From: Okeania sp. SIO2C9
GTDB taxonomy: Bacteria; Cyanobacteriota; Cyanobacteriia; Cyanobacteriales; Microcoleaceae
Direction: 5' to 3'
Assembly: GCF_010672455.1 (NCBI RefSeq)
Contig: NZ_JAAHGO010000021.1
Span: forward strand, 1 to 64,000
Length of the DNA: 64,000 bases
Shown piece by piece: positions 1 to 8,836 of this stretch (its first letter is position 1; each line of letters starts with the position of its first letter). The notes beneath the pieces were generated by a model, which searched no databases, was not told the origin of the DNA, and saw nothing but the letters and a program-made list of their open reading frames with translations. The translations under genes and the position numbers were made by a program.

Positions 1-149
1 AGAATACCCCAAATCCCATGGGACGAACCACTCATAAGTAGCATGGCGACTAAACACTGGACGTAAGTTGGTCAAAATTTGCTCTATTCGACGGATTAGG
101 TGCATCCCGAGAGATTAGCTGTTCAACAATGAATAATGAATAATGAATA

Positions 150-325
150 ATATCATGTCCGGCAGCATCGGTCTTGTATAGCAAAGGTAAGGAAGAAGGA
201 AGAGGGAAGAAGGAAGAGGGAAGAGAGAAGAGGAAGAAAGGCTACCCTCGCAAGAAAAAAACCATTATTTCCTGTAGATATTCACCCTTGGGTTTACACA
301 AACGATATAAACGGACATGATATAA
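150..325. repeat. MITE-like repeat, family R2 (TATCATGTCCGG ends)
   Basis: Inverted ends ATATCATGTCCGG and CCGGACATGATAT bracket a purine-rich core (aggaaga repeats) and a segment also seen near 43,720-43,790. No coding function is visible; the short ORF on the minus strand runs through repeat sequence. Confidence 0.7.
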
Positions 326-329
326 TGAA

Positions 330-480
330 TAATTACCTCTCCATGAATTGAAGAGGATTGAATAATAATGAAAATTTTTCTTCACAGGAGCCGATTGGAT
401 ATGGCTCCGAGACCTCGCCATCTCTCGACCGCTTATTATCCCCTTAAAAGGGGAGACGCATACCCACAATTTTTCGGTAA
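330..480. repeat. Dispersed repeat, family R1
   Basis: R1 is recognised by gaggtaattat at one end, the core ccaatcgaccaag (here as cgattggatatggc), a 'ccccttttaagggg' palindrome and ttattcggta or tttttcggta at the other end. About a dozen copies occur in this window. It joins directly to the R2 copy before it. Confidence 0.7.
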
Positions 481-541
481 AAATTAAGAATCATTAACCA
501 GTATGCACCATTCCCTGACATAAGAGCGGGGAATGTTTTTT

Positions 542-870
542 CGGCCTTGGTGAATTAATGTATGATTTGAGAAAGGAGCGATCGCTATTAATATCTATAG
601 AACCCCTGAGTAGTATCTTCTAAGGAAAAGGTATACAAAGTTTGTGATAGAACTGGTGTTGTCCCCAGAGCGTTCGCGCTCTGATCATCAACAAGTTTCA
701 TCGCAATCAATAAATTGACCATCACATTCTACACAAATTATAGTTTTGCTTTCCTTTCTTTTGGCCATTTTTATCATGTGAGTTGATTTTCCCATTTGGA
801 CATTCCATAATTTTTCTGCCTAATTAGCGATCGCTCCTTTCTCAAATCATACCTTAATTCACCAACGCCG
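542..870. mobile_element. IS1-derived MITE with ~45-bp terminal inverted repeats
   Basis: Positions 542-587 and 825-870 are near-perfect inverted copies (about two mismatches in 45), each including ttgagaaagg and a HIP1 site. The interior is only about 240 bp and holds a relic of an IS1-type InsA N-terminus on the minus strand. Too short to encode a transposase, so it must have been moved by one supplied elsewhere. Confidence 0.7.
697..808 (-). pseudogene. IS1-family InsA N-terminal relic
   Basis: Reading down from the ATG at 806-808 gives MECPNGKINSHDKNGQKKGK, then, after a one-base frameshift near 730, CVECDGQFIDCD. This follows the zinc-finger start of IS1-type InsA proteins (CPxCGSxxxxKNGxxxGKQNYxCxxCGRQFI), with the second cysteine of the first pair replaced. 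It stops after about 37 codons, so it is a remnant carried in the MITE. Confidence 0.55.
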
Positions 871-897
871 TTTTTCCCACTAAGAACTTTGTACTGT

Positions 898-1305
898 CCA
901 GAATAATTAATAATTAATAATTAATAATTAATAATTAAATAATTCGCGCCTTGAAGCCTCCCCTTGGATAGGGGAAAAAAGCGGTCGTTTGCGGAGCAGT
1001 CCGTTAGGATGGGATGGCGCCATTCGGAGCGGCTCTGTCAAGAGCTAGTCCGGGAGCCATATCCAATCGACCAAGACAGCGGTCGTTTGCTTTTGCTTCG
1101 CAAAACTGGCGTAACGCAACGCTGACGCGAAACGCGACAGCGGAACGGAGTTCTCTCTTCGGAGCTTCCCGTAGGGTGGGATGGCAAGGTCTCCTCGCCA
1201 TATCCAATCGACCAAGAAAAGAAATAATATTTCCTTATATTCAATTCCGTAGCGGTTAAAACCCGAGGTAATTATCAATTATCTATTGTCCATTATCAAT
1301 TAATG
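898..1305. repeat. R1 repeat, long copy with internal duplication
   Basis: Starts with tandem taattaa heptamers and ends in gaggtaattatcaattat. The segment ccatatccaatcgaccaag occurs twice (about 1060 and 1199), so the copy has an internal duplication. Several overlapping short ORFs on both strands here are repeat shadows. Its last bases supply the C-terminal codons and stop of the neighbouring minus-strand gene. Confidence 0.7.
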
Positions 1306-2260
1306 AACAGGAACCTGTGCGCTCTAAGAACGGAGAAAATTTAGGAGATGACCAACGTATGGGCAGACTAGCTGTAACTCGATAACCTTTTGTTAGATGA
1401 AAACGGATTAACTGCTCCGCCCCAGCATAATTACTAATTTCATCCCCAGACCAAATTACTTTGGTTTTACCTGTCAGATACAATATATCACCTTGGATAA
1501 AATCAATAAAAAGTAACCCGCTGTAAGGATACAACTCAAGATTACCCAAAGTATTGAAGTGATTATTGCCAGAGAAGTCTGGAATAGTTAGGGCTTGGTT
1601 TTCCTCAACTTTGATAAAGCCTGGTTTTCCTCCCCGATGGGAAACATCGACTCCTTTGGTAATATCTCTAAAATTATCCTGGTAAGCTGTAGCAATGAAA
1701 AAAGTATCTGCATTAGTAATCAGATCGCGTTCCCATTCGCTGAAAGTTTCAATTTCATTCATCTGTGGAGAGACATTAGATTCAACCTGCTCCCAACTTC
1801 GAGCTTGAATATATTGAGGGCAATTTCCGAAAGTTTGTCCTACCTGAACCTCAAAACCATCAAAATTAGTCTTAGTGACAATTCCATTAATGCGGTTGCG
1901 ACGGCGACTATGAAATTCAATTCCTAAAAAACCAATATCAATACCTTCACCTAAAGTGCTTACTAGAGGATCGCCAGCTAATGGTTGTGCTTTGAGTGTT
2001 AAATGGCGATCGCTTGGAGAGTTAATAAAGCCTGGTTTTCCTACTAGGATAGAAGCCCAAGGATTACCAGATTTATCCACTGTCCCTATAATAACATAAG
2101 GTAATTGGGCAAAAAACTCTTGATGCTCTTTGGTTAAGTATTCTCGAATCATCCGTCGTCCTTGCCGATCCATACGGTTTTGAATTCCTAATCTTGCTTG
2201 AATTGCTAGCTCTCCAGAATGAAAGGGTGATTCGGTGCGTGACCAACCTGAGTTAACCAT
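1283..2260 (-). CDS. Pyridoxamine 5'-phosphate oxidase-like FMN-binding protein
   Basis: About 325 residues from the ATG at 2258-2260, which has AAAGGAA just upstream; an upstream in-frame ATG at 2353 would add 31 residues encoded in repeat R4 and is less likely. The segment LPYVIIGTVDKSGNPWASIL and a second such stretch (ADTFFIATAYQDN) are typical of the FMN-binding split-barrel fold, which occurs twice here. FGNCPQYIQ is a family hallmark. Function in this family is flavin-dependent reduction or oxidation of small molecules; the substrate is unknown. It lies 224 bp downstream of the glutathione S-transferase on the same strand, suggesting shared expression and a detoxification role (inference). 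The last residues, LIDNGQ and the stop, come from the R1 repeat, so the native C-terminus was probably replaced. Confidence 0.8.
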   Translation of the reverse strand: MVNSGWSRTESPFHSGELAIQARLGIQNRMDRQGRRMIREYLTKEHQEFFAQLPYVIIGTVDKSGNPWASILVGKPGFINSPSDRHLTLKAQPLAGDPLVSTLGEGIDIGFLGIEFHSRRRNRINGIVTKTNFDGFEVQVGQTFGNCPQYIQARSWEQVESNVSPQMNEIETFSEWERDLITNADTFFIATAYQDNFRDITKGVDVSHRGGKPGFIKVEENQALTIPDFSGNNHFNTLGNLELYPYSGLLFIDFIQGDILYLTGKTKVIWSGDEISNYAGAEQLIRFHLTKGYRVTASLPIRWSSPKFSPFLERTGSCSLIDNGQ

Positions 2261-2345
2261 GATATTTCCTTTAATATAAAAATTGATTTTGATATTTGCT
2301 AGGGAAGTGATTCGTAGTAAATGCGATCGCTTCCCTATTTTTTTG

Positions 2346-2488
2346 TTTATCAAAATAATATGGGTCTAAAATTCCGCCTTTTAAGGCGTAATATTTTTGG
2401 AGCGAAGCTCAAATCCCCTACTTCCCCTCCCAGGAGGGGAGGGGGAGGCGCAAGGGGTGGGTTAACTTCTGACTTCTGACTTCGTTAT
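2346..2488. repeat. Dispersed repeat, family R4
   Basis: Shares tatcaaaataatatgggtc, a ccgccttttaaggcg hairpin, atttttggag and a terminal tandem of ttctgac with copies at 33,769-33,945, 58,206-58,309 (inverted) and 59,226-59,297. Its end forms the stop codon context of the glutathione S-transferase gene. Confidence 0.65.
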
Positions 2489-3108
2489 ACCGCAGCAGTA
2501 GCAGGCGGTTCAATACCAGGCATTCCCACAAATCCAGGTAATTGTTTGATACGTTCAATCCATGCCAAAATATGGGGGTATTCATCTAAAGATACTTTAC
2601 CATCGGGAGCAAGAGCAATATAGGGAAAAGCTGCTATATCTGCAATGGTAGGATGTCCTAATTCTAACCATTCCCGATCATCTAGATGGCGATTAATTTG
2701 TTCGAGAATGAAGGCGGATTTTTGAGTAGCTACTTCAATATCTATGGTGGTTACTTTGAATAGATGAAATAATCTTGCATATTCTACACCTTGACGAATT
2801 TCTCCTGCGGTAGTAGAGAGCCAACGAACAACTCTACTGAGAGCTTCGGCATCATTGGGAAGCCATTGTTCATTGCCATATTGACGAGCTAGATAAACTA
2901 AAATTGCTTGGGCATCAGGAATAATTTGATCGCCGTCTACTAATAAAGGTATTTGTCCAAAAGCATTTAATTTTAAGTATTCAGGAGATTTATGTTCCCC
3001 TTTAAGTACATCAACTCGCACGAATTGATATTCAATTCCGAGAAGAGATAGTAATAATCTGATTTTATAAACATTGCCAGAGAGTTCGTGTCCGTAAAGT
3101 TTAATCAT
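2485..3108 (-). CDS. Glutathione S-transferase family protein
   Basis: 207 residues. The N-terminal half (MIKLYGHELSGNVYKIRLLL, then FGQIPLLVDGDQIIPDAQAI) is the thioredoxin-like GST domain with the conserved cis-proline (QIPLL) and the SxAI-type glutathione-binding turn (here DAQAI). The C-terminal half is the helical GST domain (HPTIADIAAFPYIALAPDG). Such enzymes conjugate glutathione to electrophiles or act as thiol peroxidases; the substrate is unknown. Upstream, AACRAACGTT-type motifs at 3129-3175 match motifs in front of the divergent TetR gene, suggesting TetR control. Its stop codon lies at the edge of repeat R4. Confidence 0.9.
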   Translation of the reverse strand: MIKLYGHELSGNVYKIRLLLSLLGIEYQFVRVDVLKGEHKSPEYLKLNAFGQIPLLVDGDQIIPDAQAILVYLARQYGNEQWLPNDAEALSRVVRWLSTTAGEIRQGVEYARLFHLFKVTTIDIEVATQKSAFILEQINRHLDDREWLELGHPTIADIAAFPYIALAPDGKVSLDEYPHILAWIERIKQLPGFVGMPGIEPPATAAV

Positions 3109-3128
3109 GGTTTTATTCCTTTTTTTTT

Positions 3129-3175
3129 ACCGAACGTTTGTTTTGCTTGATAAATTTATCCTAACGAACGTTTTG
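3129..3175. promoter_or_regulatory. Candidate TetR operators upstream of the GST gene
   Basis: Two inverted motifs, ACCGAACGTTTGTT (3129-3142) and CTAACGAACGTTTTG (3161-3175), share the core AACRAACGTT. The same core occurs upstream of the divergent TetR gene at 3557-3571. Position and shared sequence suggest binding by that regulator; this is inference. Confidence 0.5.
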
Positions 3176-3278
3176 TAGAGTGTCAAGTGTTAGATTTTAG
3201 ATTTTTGTGAATTTTGACTTGTATAGCACTACAAGAACAAGAATTGGTTAGGACATTTTTCAATCCTAAAATCCTTTT

Positions 3279-3482
3279 ACCGAATAATTAATAATTAATA
3301 ATTAAATAATTCGCGCCTTGAAGCCTCCCCTTTTAAGGGGAAAAAAAGCGGTCGAGGGATGGCGAGGTCTCCTCGCCATATCCAATCGACCAAGAAAAGA
3401 AATAATATTTCCTTATATTCAATTCCGTAGCGGTTAAAACCCGAGGTAATTATCAATTATCCATTATCAATTATCCATTAAT
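3279..3482. repeat. R1 repeat between GST and TetR genes
   Basis: Begins ccgaataattaataatt and ends gaggtaattatcaattatccatta with the ccaatcgaccaag core. It has inserted into the divergent promoter region, between the two operator-like sites. Confidence 0.7.
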
Positions 3483-3533
3483 GAAAGTTTGCTGTTCCCT
3501 ATTCCCTATTCCCTAGCCCGTAGTGCTATAGCG

Positions 3534-3571
3534 ATCGAATGTAAAATCCATGACTCTAACGAACATTCGAT
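3534..3571. promoter_or_regulatory. Candidate TetR operator upstream of the tetR-like gene
   Basis: ATCGAATGT (3534-3542) and ACATTCGAT (3563-3571) are a perfect inverted repeat; the right half is part of TAACGAACATTCGAT, which matches the sites before the GST gene. Suggests autoregulation of the TetR gene. Confidence 0.5.
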
Positions 3572-3581
3572 ATAATCAAAA

Positions 3582-3699
3582 TCAGGACTTACGCATAAGG
3601 TAGGAAAAATGAGGATTTGAGATTGCTATCCGTTCCGGACTGCTCCGCAAACCCTGTCGGTAGCAATGACGGAAATACGTTGTACCGCCTAAGTCCTGA
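3582..3699. repeat. Small inverted-end element, family R10 (CAGGACTTACGC)
   Basis: Ends TCAGGACTTACGC (3582-3594) and GCCTAAGTCCTGA (3687-3699) are inverted copies. A second, longer copy is at 25,281-25,732. It lies between the operator-like repeat and the TetR start codon. Confidence 0.55.
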
Positions 3700-3725
3700 A
3701 AATATTAAAAGCTGATAATAATGTC

Positions 3726-4274
3726 ATGTCTAAAAAAGAAGTAATTGCTAAAATAATCGCTGTATTTCGCAACTATGGTTATGAAGGAGCGACAATATCA
3801 CGATTATCTGAAGCTACAGGATTAAAAAAAGCCAGCCTCTATCACCACTTTCAAGGAGGTAAAGAACAAATGGCAGGAGCAGTTTTAGAATATATTGGTG
3901 ATTGGTTTGAAGAAAATGTATTTGCACCTCTACAGTCAAATCAACCTGCCAGCGTTCGTATTAAAGTAATGAGTCAAAAAATAGATGAATTTTACGACAG
4001 TGGTCAAATTCCTTGTGTTCTGGCAGTGATGTCTCTGGGAGAAGCTGATAATCTATTTCATCAACAGTTAGAAAAATCTCTCAAAAAATGGATTGATGCT
4101 CTCTCAGAAGTTATTGAGGAAACAGGAGTTGAACCAAAACAGGCTCGCCAAAGAGCTGAAGATTCTATGATACTGATACAGGGAGCATTAGTATTAGTTA
4201 GGGTGACTAAAAATACTAAACCTTTTAAAAGAGCGATCGCCAAATTACCTCAAGTTTTGTTAGATGATTTATAG
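3726..4274 (+). CDS. TetR/AcrR family transcriptional regulator
   Basis: 182 residues. Residues about 1-50 are the TetR helix-turn-helix (FRNYGYEGATISRLSEATG, then LKKASLYHHFQGGKEQMAGA), with the usual YHHF motif in the recognition helix. The rest is an all-helical ligand-binding and dimerisation domain of the type often annotated as TetR_C, with unknown ligand. It is divergent from the GST/flavin-protein pair, and the same AACRAACRTT-type motif occurs before both transcription units, so it probably represses itself and the pair until an electrophile or toxin binds (inference). The stop codon is followed at once by an R6-type repeat. Confidence 0.9.
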   Translation: MSKKEVIAKIIAVFRNYGYEGATISRLSEATGLKKASLYHHFQGGKEQMAGAVLEYIGDWFEENVFAPLQSNQPASVRIKVMSQKIDEFYDSGQIPCVLAVMSLGEADNLFHQQLEKSLKKWIDALSEVIEETGVEPKQARQRAEDSMILIQGALVLVRVTKNTKPFKRAIAKLPQVLLDDL

Positions 4275-4565
4275 GGTGGTGGCGCATTGTATAGCAATGA
4301 GCGCTGGTATATTTACAAATTGCAGGAGAGGCCAAATAGCTAAAAGTCTTATTTTATCGGCAATTTATTCCCCCTGTTGCCTCACAGGAGTGCGCATTCC
4401 CTCTCTTGGTCAGCATTCCTTCTCTTGGTCAGCCTTCCCTCTCTTGGTCAGCGTTCCGCAAGCGAGCTGGCGTCGTCGCGGGGTCTGACCGCAAGCGAGC
4501 TGGCGTCGTCGCGGGGTCGCACCGCTGTTGCCAGATGAGCTGTTGCCTGCGCACAGCGCTATAAT
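4275..4565. repeat. Inverted-end repeat, family R6, with extra modules
   Basis: Ends tagcaatgagcgctgg and cagcgctata match (inverted) the element at 13,742-13,860. Its core carries two copies of a GC-rich module (gcaagcgagctggcgtcgtc) that also occurs near 33,890, plus repeated 'ctctcttggtcagc'. Short ORFs here are not genes. Confidence 0.55.
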
Positions 4566-4679
4566 GGTTGTGCATTTTCCAGCAATGTTTGTAAGGATAA
4601 AGTCTTTATCTGTCAATGCTTTTAGATTTAATCAGCAAGCCTTAATTAGGGTTTGCGTATGGAAAGTCTTTTTGCTGGA

Positions 4680-4764
4680 GTAGGGACCCACCCCTAACCC
4701 CTCCCAGGAGGGACCCACCCCTAACCCCTCCCAGGAGGGACCCACCCCTAACCCCTCCCAGGAG
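4680..4764. repeat. Tandem repeat, three copies of about 29 bp
   Basis: Three consecutive copies of gggacccacccctaacccc plus tcccagga. The same cccaggagggg unit is scattered through other repeats in the window. The minus-strand ORF reading repeated WEGLGVGPS is an artefact of it. Confidence 0.75.
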
Positions 4765-5100
4765 GGGAAAAGGGAAGTAGGGGAGTAGAGGAGCAGGAAA
4801 GTAATTTTTTTGCCCAACTTTTGCCTACAGCGGTTTTCATTTGGGTAGACCACAGTAGGGGCGATTCGCGTTTGCGGAGCATTCCGTAGGAAATCGCCCC
4901 TACAAAGTTTTGCTTGTGAAGATGTGGTTCATCAATTTGAAAAGCGCTGTATATAGCTCTCAAATGGGTTCTATAAAAAAACTTTATCCCTTTTAACCTT
5001 TTCTTCCCTTCTGTCTCCAGCATAAGTGCCTTCTGCCTTCCTTCCTCCAAAGTGTAAGTATTCAACGAACATGATATAACTATTCAACCGGACAGAATAT
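4765..5100. other. Intergenic repeat debris
   Basis: Contains a REP-like hairpin (gtaggggcgattcgcg ... aaatcgcccctac, 4856-4904) whose loop is filled by the small module tttgcggagcattccgtagg, followed by one-sided R2 sequence (cgaacatgatataac near 5068). No gene is visible. Confidence 0.5.
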
Positions 5101-5252
<152 letters not shown>

Positions 5253-5282
5253 GTCCTAACCAGTTGCATAAATAGCAAATTT

Positions 5283-8243
5283 TCATGCCCGATCAAGATG
5301 AATTTTGAGTCTCTCTGCTAAAACCTGAACATGGGGTTCAAGCATCATAGTAATATGATCTCCTGGAACAGTCTCAAGTTCCACAGAACCTTTAGACAGT
5401 TGCTCCCAACCTAAAGATGAGTTCTTTTGGAGTTGGTTACGCATAGCATCAGTCACGCCAATAGCAGTACTCCAAACACGAACATCACTACTGCGGAAAA
5501 GAGCAATAGGAGTCGGATAAAGTTTCTCTGGGTGATAATGACCCATCGCATAAACACTAGCTTTTAAAACCTTGACAAAACCATGAACTTGTCTTTTAGC
5601 TGCCTTAGAAGGACGGACATGAAGCTTTTTCACTAATCGCTCGGTCACATAATCTAATTGCTCATCAGGAGAGAAAACTTTCAGATCATTGTAGGATATC
5701 TCTAAATTTTCCTTTAAAAAGTATTCAAATAACCTCACGACCTCACTCATATATTTAGTATCATCCCAACCAGCAATTACGATACTACTAAATAAAGGAG
5801 CAGGAATATCAAAAACAGCAAGTAAACCAATTTTATCTCCCTGTTTTTGTAACTGTTGGGATATTTCAAAAGCTACTTGACCGCCGAAAGAATGACCTCC
5901 CAAGAAATAAGGACCTGTAGGTTGAATATTTTTTAATGCCTCGATATAGTCAGCAGCGATCGCCTCTACATTTGTTTGAGGTTCTGCTCGATCATCCATT
6001 CCCCGTGCTTGTAGTCCGTAAAATGGTTGGTCTTGACCGAGATGAAAAGCTAGAGAGTGCAGATAAAATGCAGTTCCCACACCCCCAGGAATACAAAAGA
6101 AAGGAGGTTTAGAACCCTTCGGTTGAATTGCTATCACAGGGGAAGCAAAACCCGAATCTAAATTTTCATCGGTAACTAACCCAATATCATAATTTGTAGA
6201 AGGTTCCGGGGAAAGCACTTTTTCGGTCAAATAATTAGCTAAAGCTCCAACTGTAGGATACTCAAAAATTAGTGTTGCTGGAAAAGATGTTCCTAAACTT
6301 TCTTGTAGAATATCGCTCAACTCAACAACCGTCAGAGAATCTAATCCCATGCTAGTTAAAGGTTGTTCCCAGTCTAATTGAGAAGAATTTACTTGGAGAA
6401 TATTTGAGATTAAAATCTGAAGATGAGATATTAGTAATTCCTGACGTTTTTCGGGAGTGGTAGCTAAGAGTGTTTTTCTATCCAAAAAGACTTGCTTTTC
6501 CTTTTCTAACAAATCAAAATCTTGGAATACACTACTGCCAACAACATCAAGACTTCCCTCCAGAAAACCTGCTTTGCAAGCATGACGCTGAATCTTATTA
6601 CTAGAAGTTTTAGGGATAGTTCCTGTTTTCAATAATAATACCCCATAAACCTGTAACTGATGCTGTTGAGATACAGCTTGACGGATAGCATTCACAACCT
6701 CATCTACATCCAGTTGCTCCAAGTAACTTTCCTGAACCTCCTGAACAATAACCAGTCTTTCCTCACTTTCTACCTCTACGGAAAATGCTGCACCACAACT
6801 AGGTCGTAAAGCTTGATGACTTCTGTCTACCGTTAACTCAATATCCTGGGGATAATGGTTACTACCTCGGATAATAATTAAATCTTTGAGACGACCAGTC
6901 ACAAACAATTCATCATTGAACAAAAATCCTAAGTCGCCAGTTCTGAGAAACGGACCTTGCTCTGTATCTTTTAAGTAATTTTGGAAAGTTTCTGCGGTTG
7001 CATCCGGTCTATTCCAATAACCTTGAGCAACACTAGGACTAGAAAGCCAAATTTCTCCTACTTCCTTGCTCGAACATTCGGTTAAAGTGTCCGGGTTAAC
7101 AATGACAATTTTCTGCTCTGAACCAGTGCGACCACAACCAACAATTTTTTGTGTACTATCGCTCTCGTCAACTACTAGCAAAACCCGGTTTTTAGTAAAC
7201 TCAGTTTTGTCAATATTCAGAATAACTGTAGGTTCTGTTTTTAACCCTAAACTAATACCCATAACACTCTCTGCCATCCCATAACCTGCGGTGAAAGCTT
7301 CTGGGCGAAAACCACAAGGTTGAAAAGTTTTGATAAACCGCTCAAAGGTCTCCGCACGCACAGGTTCAGCACCGCTAACAGCTAAATCCCAACTACTTAG
7401 GTCAAGCATTTCCCGTTCTTCAGGAGTTGTTTGGAAACAAACCAAGTCATAAGCAAAGTTAGGAGCAAGACTTTGAGTAGCTTTGTAATGAGAAATAGCC
7501 ATTAACCAACGCAAAGGTTTTTGCAGAAAATCCAACGGTGACATAATTTTCACAGGAAAATTACCGTAGAGAGGTTGTATAACTCCCACTACTAACCCTG
7601 TATTATGACTAAAGGGCAACCAAGTCACTGTATGACTTTCAGGTGTAGTCTCAGACTGCTCATAACCCATAGCTAAATTGTGCAGAATATTCTTGTGACT
7701 GATCATTACCCCCTTCGGTTTTCCAGTCGAACCAGAAGTGTACTGCAGAAAAGCCAGGGTATCGCTATTGATAGCAGGTTCTTGCCAGTCCGACTCCAGG
7801 TTTTGAGCAATAATATTGTTGGAATCTAGCAACTGCATTTTTGCCAATATGGAATTTTCAGCAAAGCGACCTTTTAAGTAAGCTAAGACAGGTGTAGTAG
7901 TAAGAGCAAACTTTGCTTGAGCATCCGCTGCAATTGCCTCAATTCTTGAAAGAGACTGGTTAGGACGAGGTGGATTAGCAGGTATAGCGATCGCTCCTGC
8001 ATACAAACAGCCAAAAAATCCCGCCATAAATTCTAGTCCAGGGGGGTACAACAGCAAGACTCTTTCACCTTTAGCATCTAGGGATTGAAGATTTGCTGCT
8101 ATGGCCTTAGCTTGTTGTTCTAGTCTTTGATAGGTAAGACTATCGGTTTCTGTTTCACCATCTTGGAGAAAAGTATAGGTTTTTTGCTCAGGTTGATTTA
8201 GGGTTCTATGGTGTAGGAGGTCTATGAGAGTGTTAAATTGCAT
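5283..8243 (-). CDS. Fatty-acyl-AMP ligase / ACP / thioesterase fusion protein
   Basis: 986 residues in three domains. Residues 1 to about 585 are a fatty-acyl-AMP ligase-type adenylation domain: P-loop YTSGSTGKPKG (168-178), GYGMAES (320-326) and RTGDLG (434-439). Residues about 600-690 are an acyl carrier domain with the phosphopantetheine serine in GLDS (Ser636). Residues about 710-985 are a type I thioesterase with GGHSFGG (Ser785), Asp812 and GDH (His963) as the expected triad. The expected chemistry is activation of a fatty acid as acyl-AMP, loading on the ACP, and release by hydrolysis or transfer to a nucleophile. A free-standing FAAL-ACP-TE without an extending module is uncommon. 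It lies downstream of a same-strand glycosyltransferase with a P450 nearby, suggesting a glycolipid or acyl-glycoside product (inference). HIP1 sites lie in the gene. Confidence 0.9.
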   Translation of the reverse strand: MQFNTLIDLLHHRTLNQPEQKTYTFLQDGETETDSLTYQRLEQQAKAIAANLQSLDAKGERVLLLYPPGLEFMAGFFGCLYAGAIAIPANPPRPNQSLSRIEAIAADAQAKFALTTTPVLAYLKGRFAENSILAKMQLLDSNNIIAQNLESDWQEPAINSDTLAFLQYTSGSTGKPKGVMISHKNILHNLAMGYEQSETTPESHTVTWLPFSHNTGLVVGVIQPLYGNFPVKIMSPLDFLQKPLRWLMAISHYKATQSLAPNFAYDLVCFQTTPEEREMLDLSSWDLAVSGAEPVRAETFERFIKTFQPCGFRPEAFTAGYGMAESVMGISLGLKTEPTVILNIDKTEFTKNRVLLVVDESDSTQKIVGCGRTGSEQKIVIVNPDTLTECSSKEVGEIWLSSPSVAQGYWNRPDATAETFQNYLKDTEQGPFLRTGDLGFLFNDELFVTGRLKDLIIIRGSNHYPQDIELTVDRSHQALRPSCGAAFSVEVESEERLVIVQEVQESYLEQLDVDEVVNAIRQAVSQQHQLQVYGVLLLKTGTIPKTSSNKIQRHACKAGFLEGSLDVVGSSVFQDFDLLEKEKQVFLDRKTLLATTPEKRQELLISHLQILISNILQVNSSQLDWEQPLTSMGLDSLTVVELSDILQESLGTSFPATLIFEYPTVGALANYLTEKVLSPEPSTNYDIGLVTDENLDSGFASPVIAIQPKGSKPPFFCIPGGVGTAFYLHSLAFHLGQDQPFYGLQARGMDDRAEPQTNVEAIAADYIEALKNIQPTGPYFLGGHSFGGQVAFEISQQLQKQGDKIGLLAVFDIPAPLFSSIVIAGWDDTKYMSEVVRLFEYFLKENLEISYNDLKVFSPDEQLDYVTERLVKKLHVRPSKAAKRQVHGFVKVLKASVYAMGHYHPEKLYPTPIALFRSSDVRVWSTAIGVTDAMRNQLQKNSSLGWEQLSKGSVELETVPGDHITMMLEPHVQVLAERLKIHLDRA

Positions 8244-8251
8244 ATTATCTG

Positions 8252-8791
8252 TTTATTAATGGATAATGGATAATGGATAATGGATAATTACCTCTGGTTT
8301 TAACCGCTACGGAATTGAATATAAGGAAATATTATATAGAATCCGGTTATATAGTATATGTTCATTATTCAATCTCCCCATCTCCCCATCTCCCCCAACA
8401 ATACAATTACAGCAGTTTTCTAGTTTATGAGGTACAAAGTTTTATTGCTCTAGGGAACAGGGAACAGGGAACAGGGAACAGGGAATATGAGAATAGCTCT
8501 ACAAGTGTACCTCACTATCCTCAAAAGTGCTGTAAGTATTTAACCGGATTTGATATCACTCATTACTCATTACTCATTACTCATTACTCATTACTCATTA
8601 ATCCTCAGTAATACGATAACTAATTACCCGGATTCTATATTATTTCTTCTCTTGGTCGATTGGATATGGCTCCGAGACCCGCTCTTATCAGAGCCGCTCC
8701 GAATGGCGCCATCCCTCGACCGCTTTTTTCCCCTTGAAAGGGGAGGCTTTTAACCATAATTATTTAATTAATAATTATTAATTATTCGGTA
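8252..8791. repeat. R1 repeat interrupted by nested elements
   Basis: R1 halves lie at 8252-8333 and 8640-8791. Between them is an insert with ends agaatccggttatat and cccggattctatat (about 8334-8639), which itself contains an R5 element (8407-8535) and tcattac heptamers (8559-8600). Thus three layers of insertion are visible. No gene. Confidence 0.65.
8407..8535. repeat. R5 inverted-end element (ttacagcag / gtgctgtaa)
   Basis: Ends ttacagcagttttctag and gtgctgtaa, with inner gaggtaca and gtacctca arms; core of gggaaca heptamers. Other copies at 32,860-33,089 and 39,041-39,160. Confidence 0.65.
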
Positions 8792-8836
8792 ATTTTGTAA
8801 ATTTATCCATAGAGCAAGATTAAAAAATGGCCAATC

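Noticed and set aside
242-469. 75-residue minus-strand ORF
   Set aside because: Spans R2 and R1 repeats; no protein features.
1004-1278. Four overlapping ORFs of 67-81 residues on both strands
   Set aside because: They lie inside an R1 repeat and are translated repeat sequence found at other copies.
4632-5065. ORFs with GLGVGPSWE repeats and a 105-residue overlapping ORF
   Set aside because: Produced by the 29-bp tandem repeat and mixed repeat debris.
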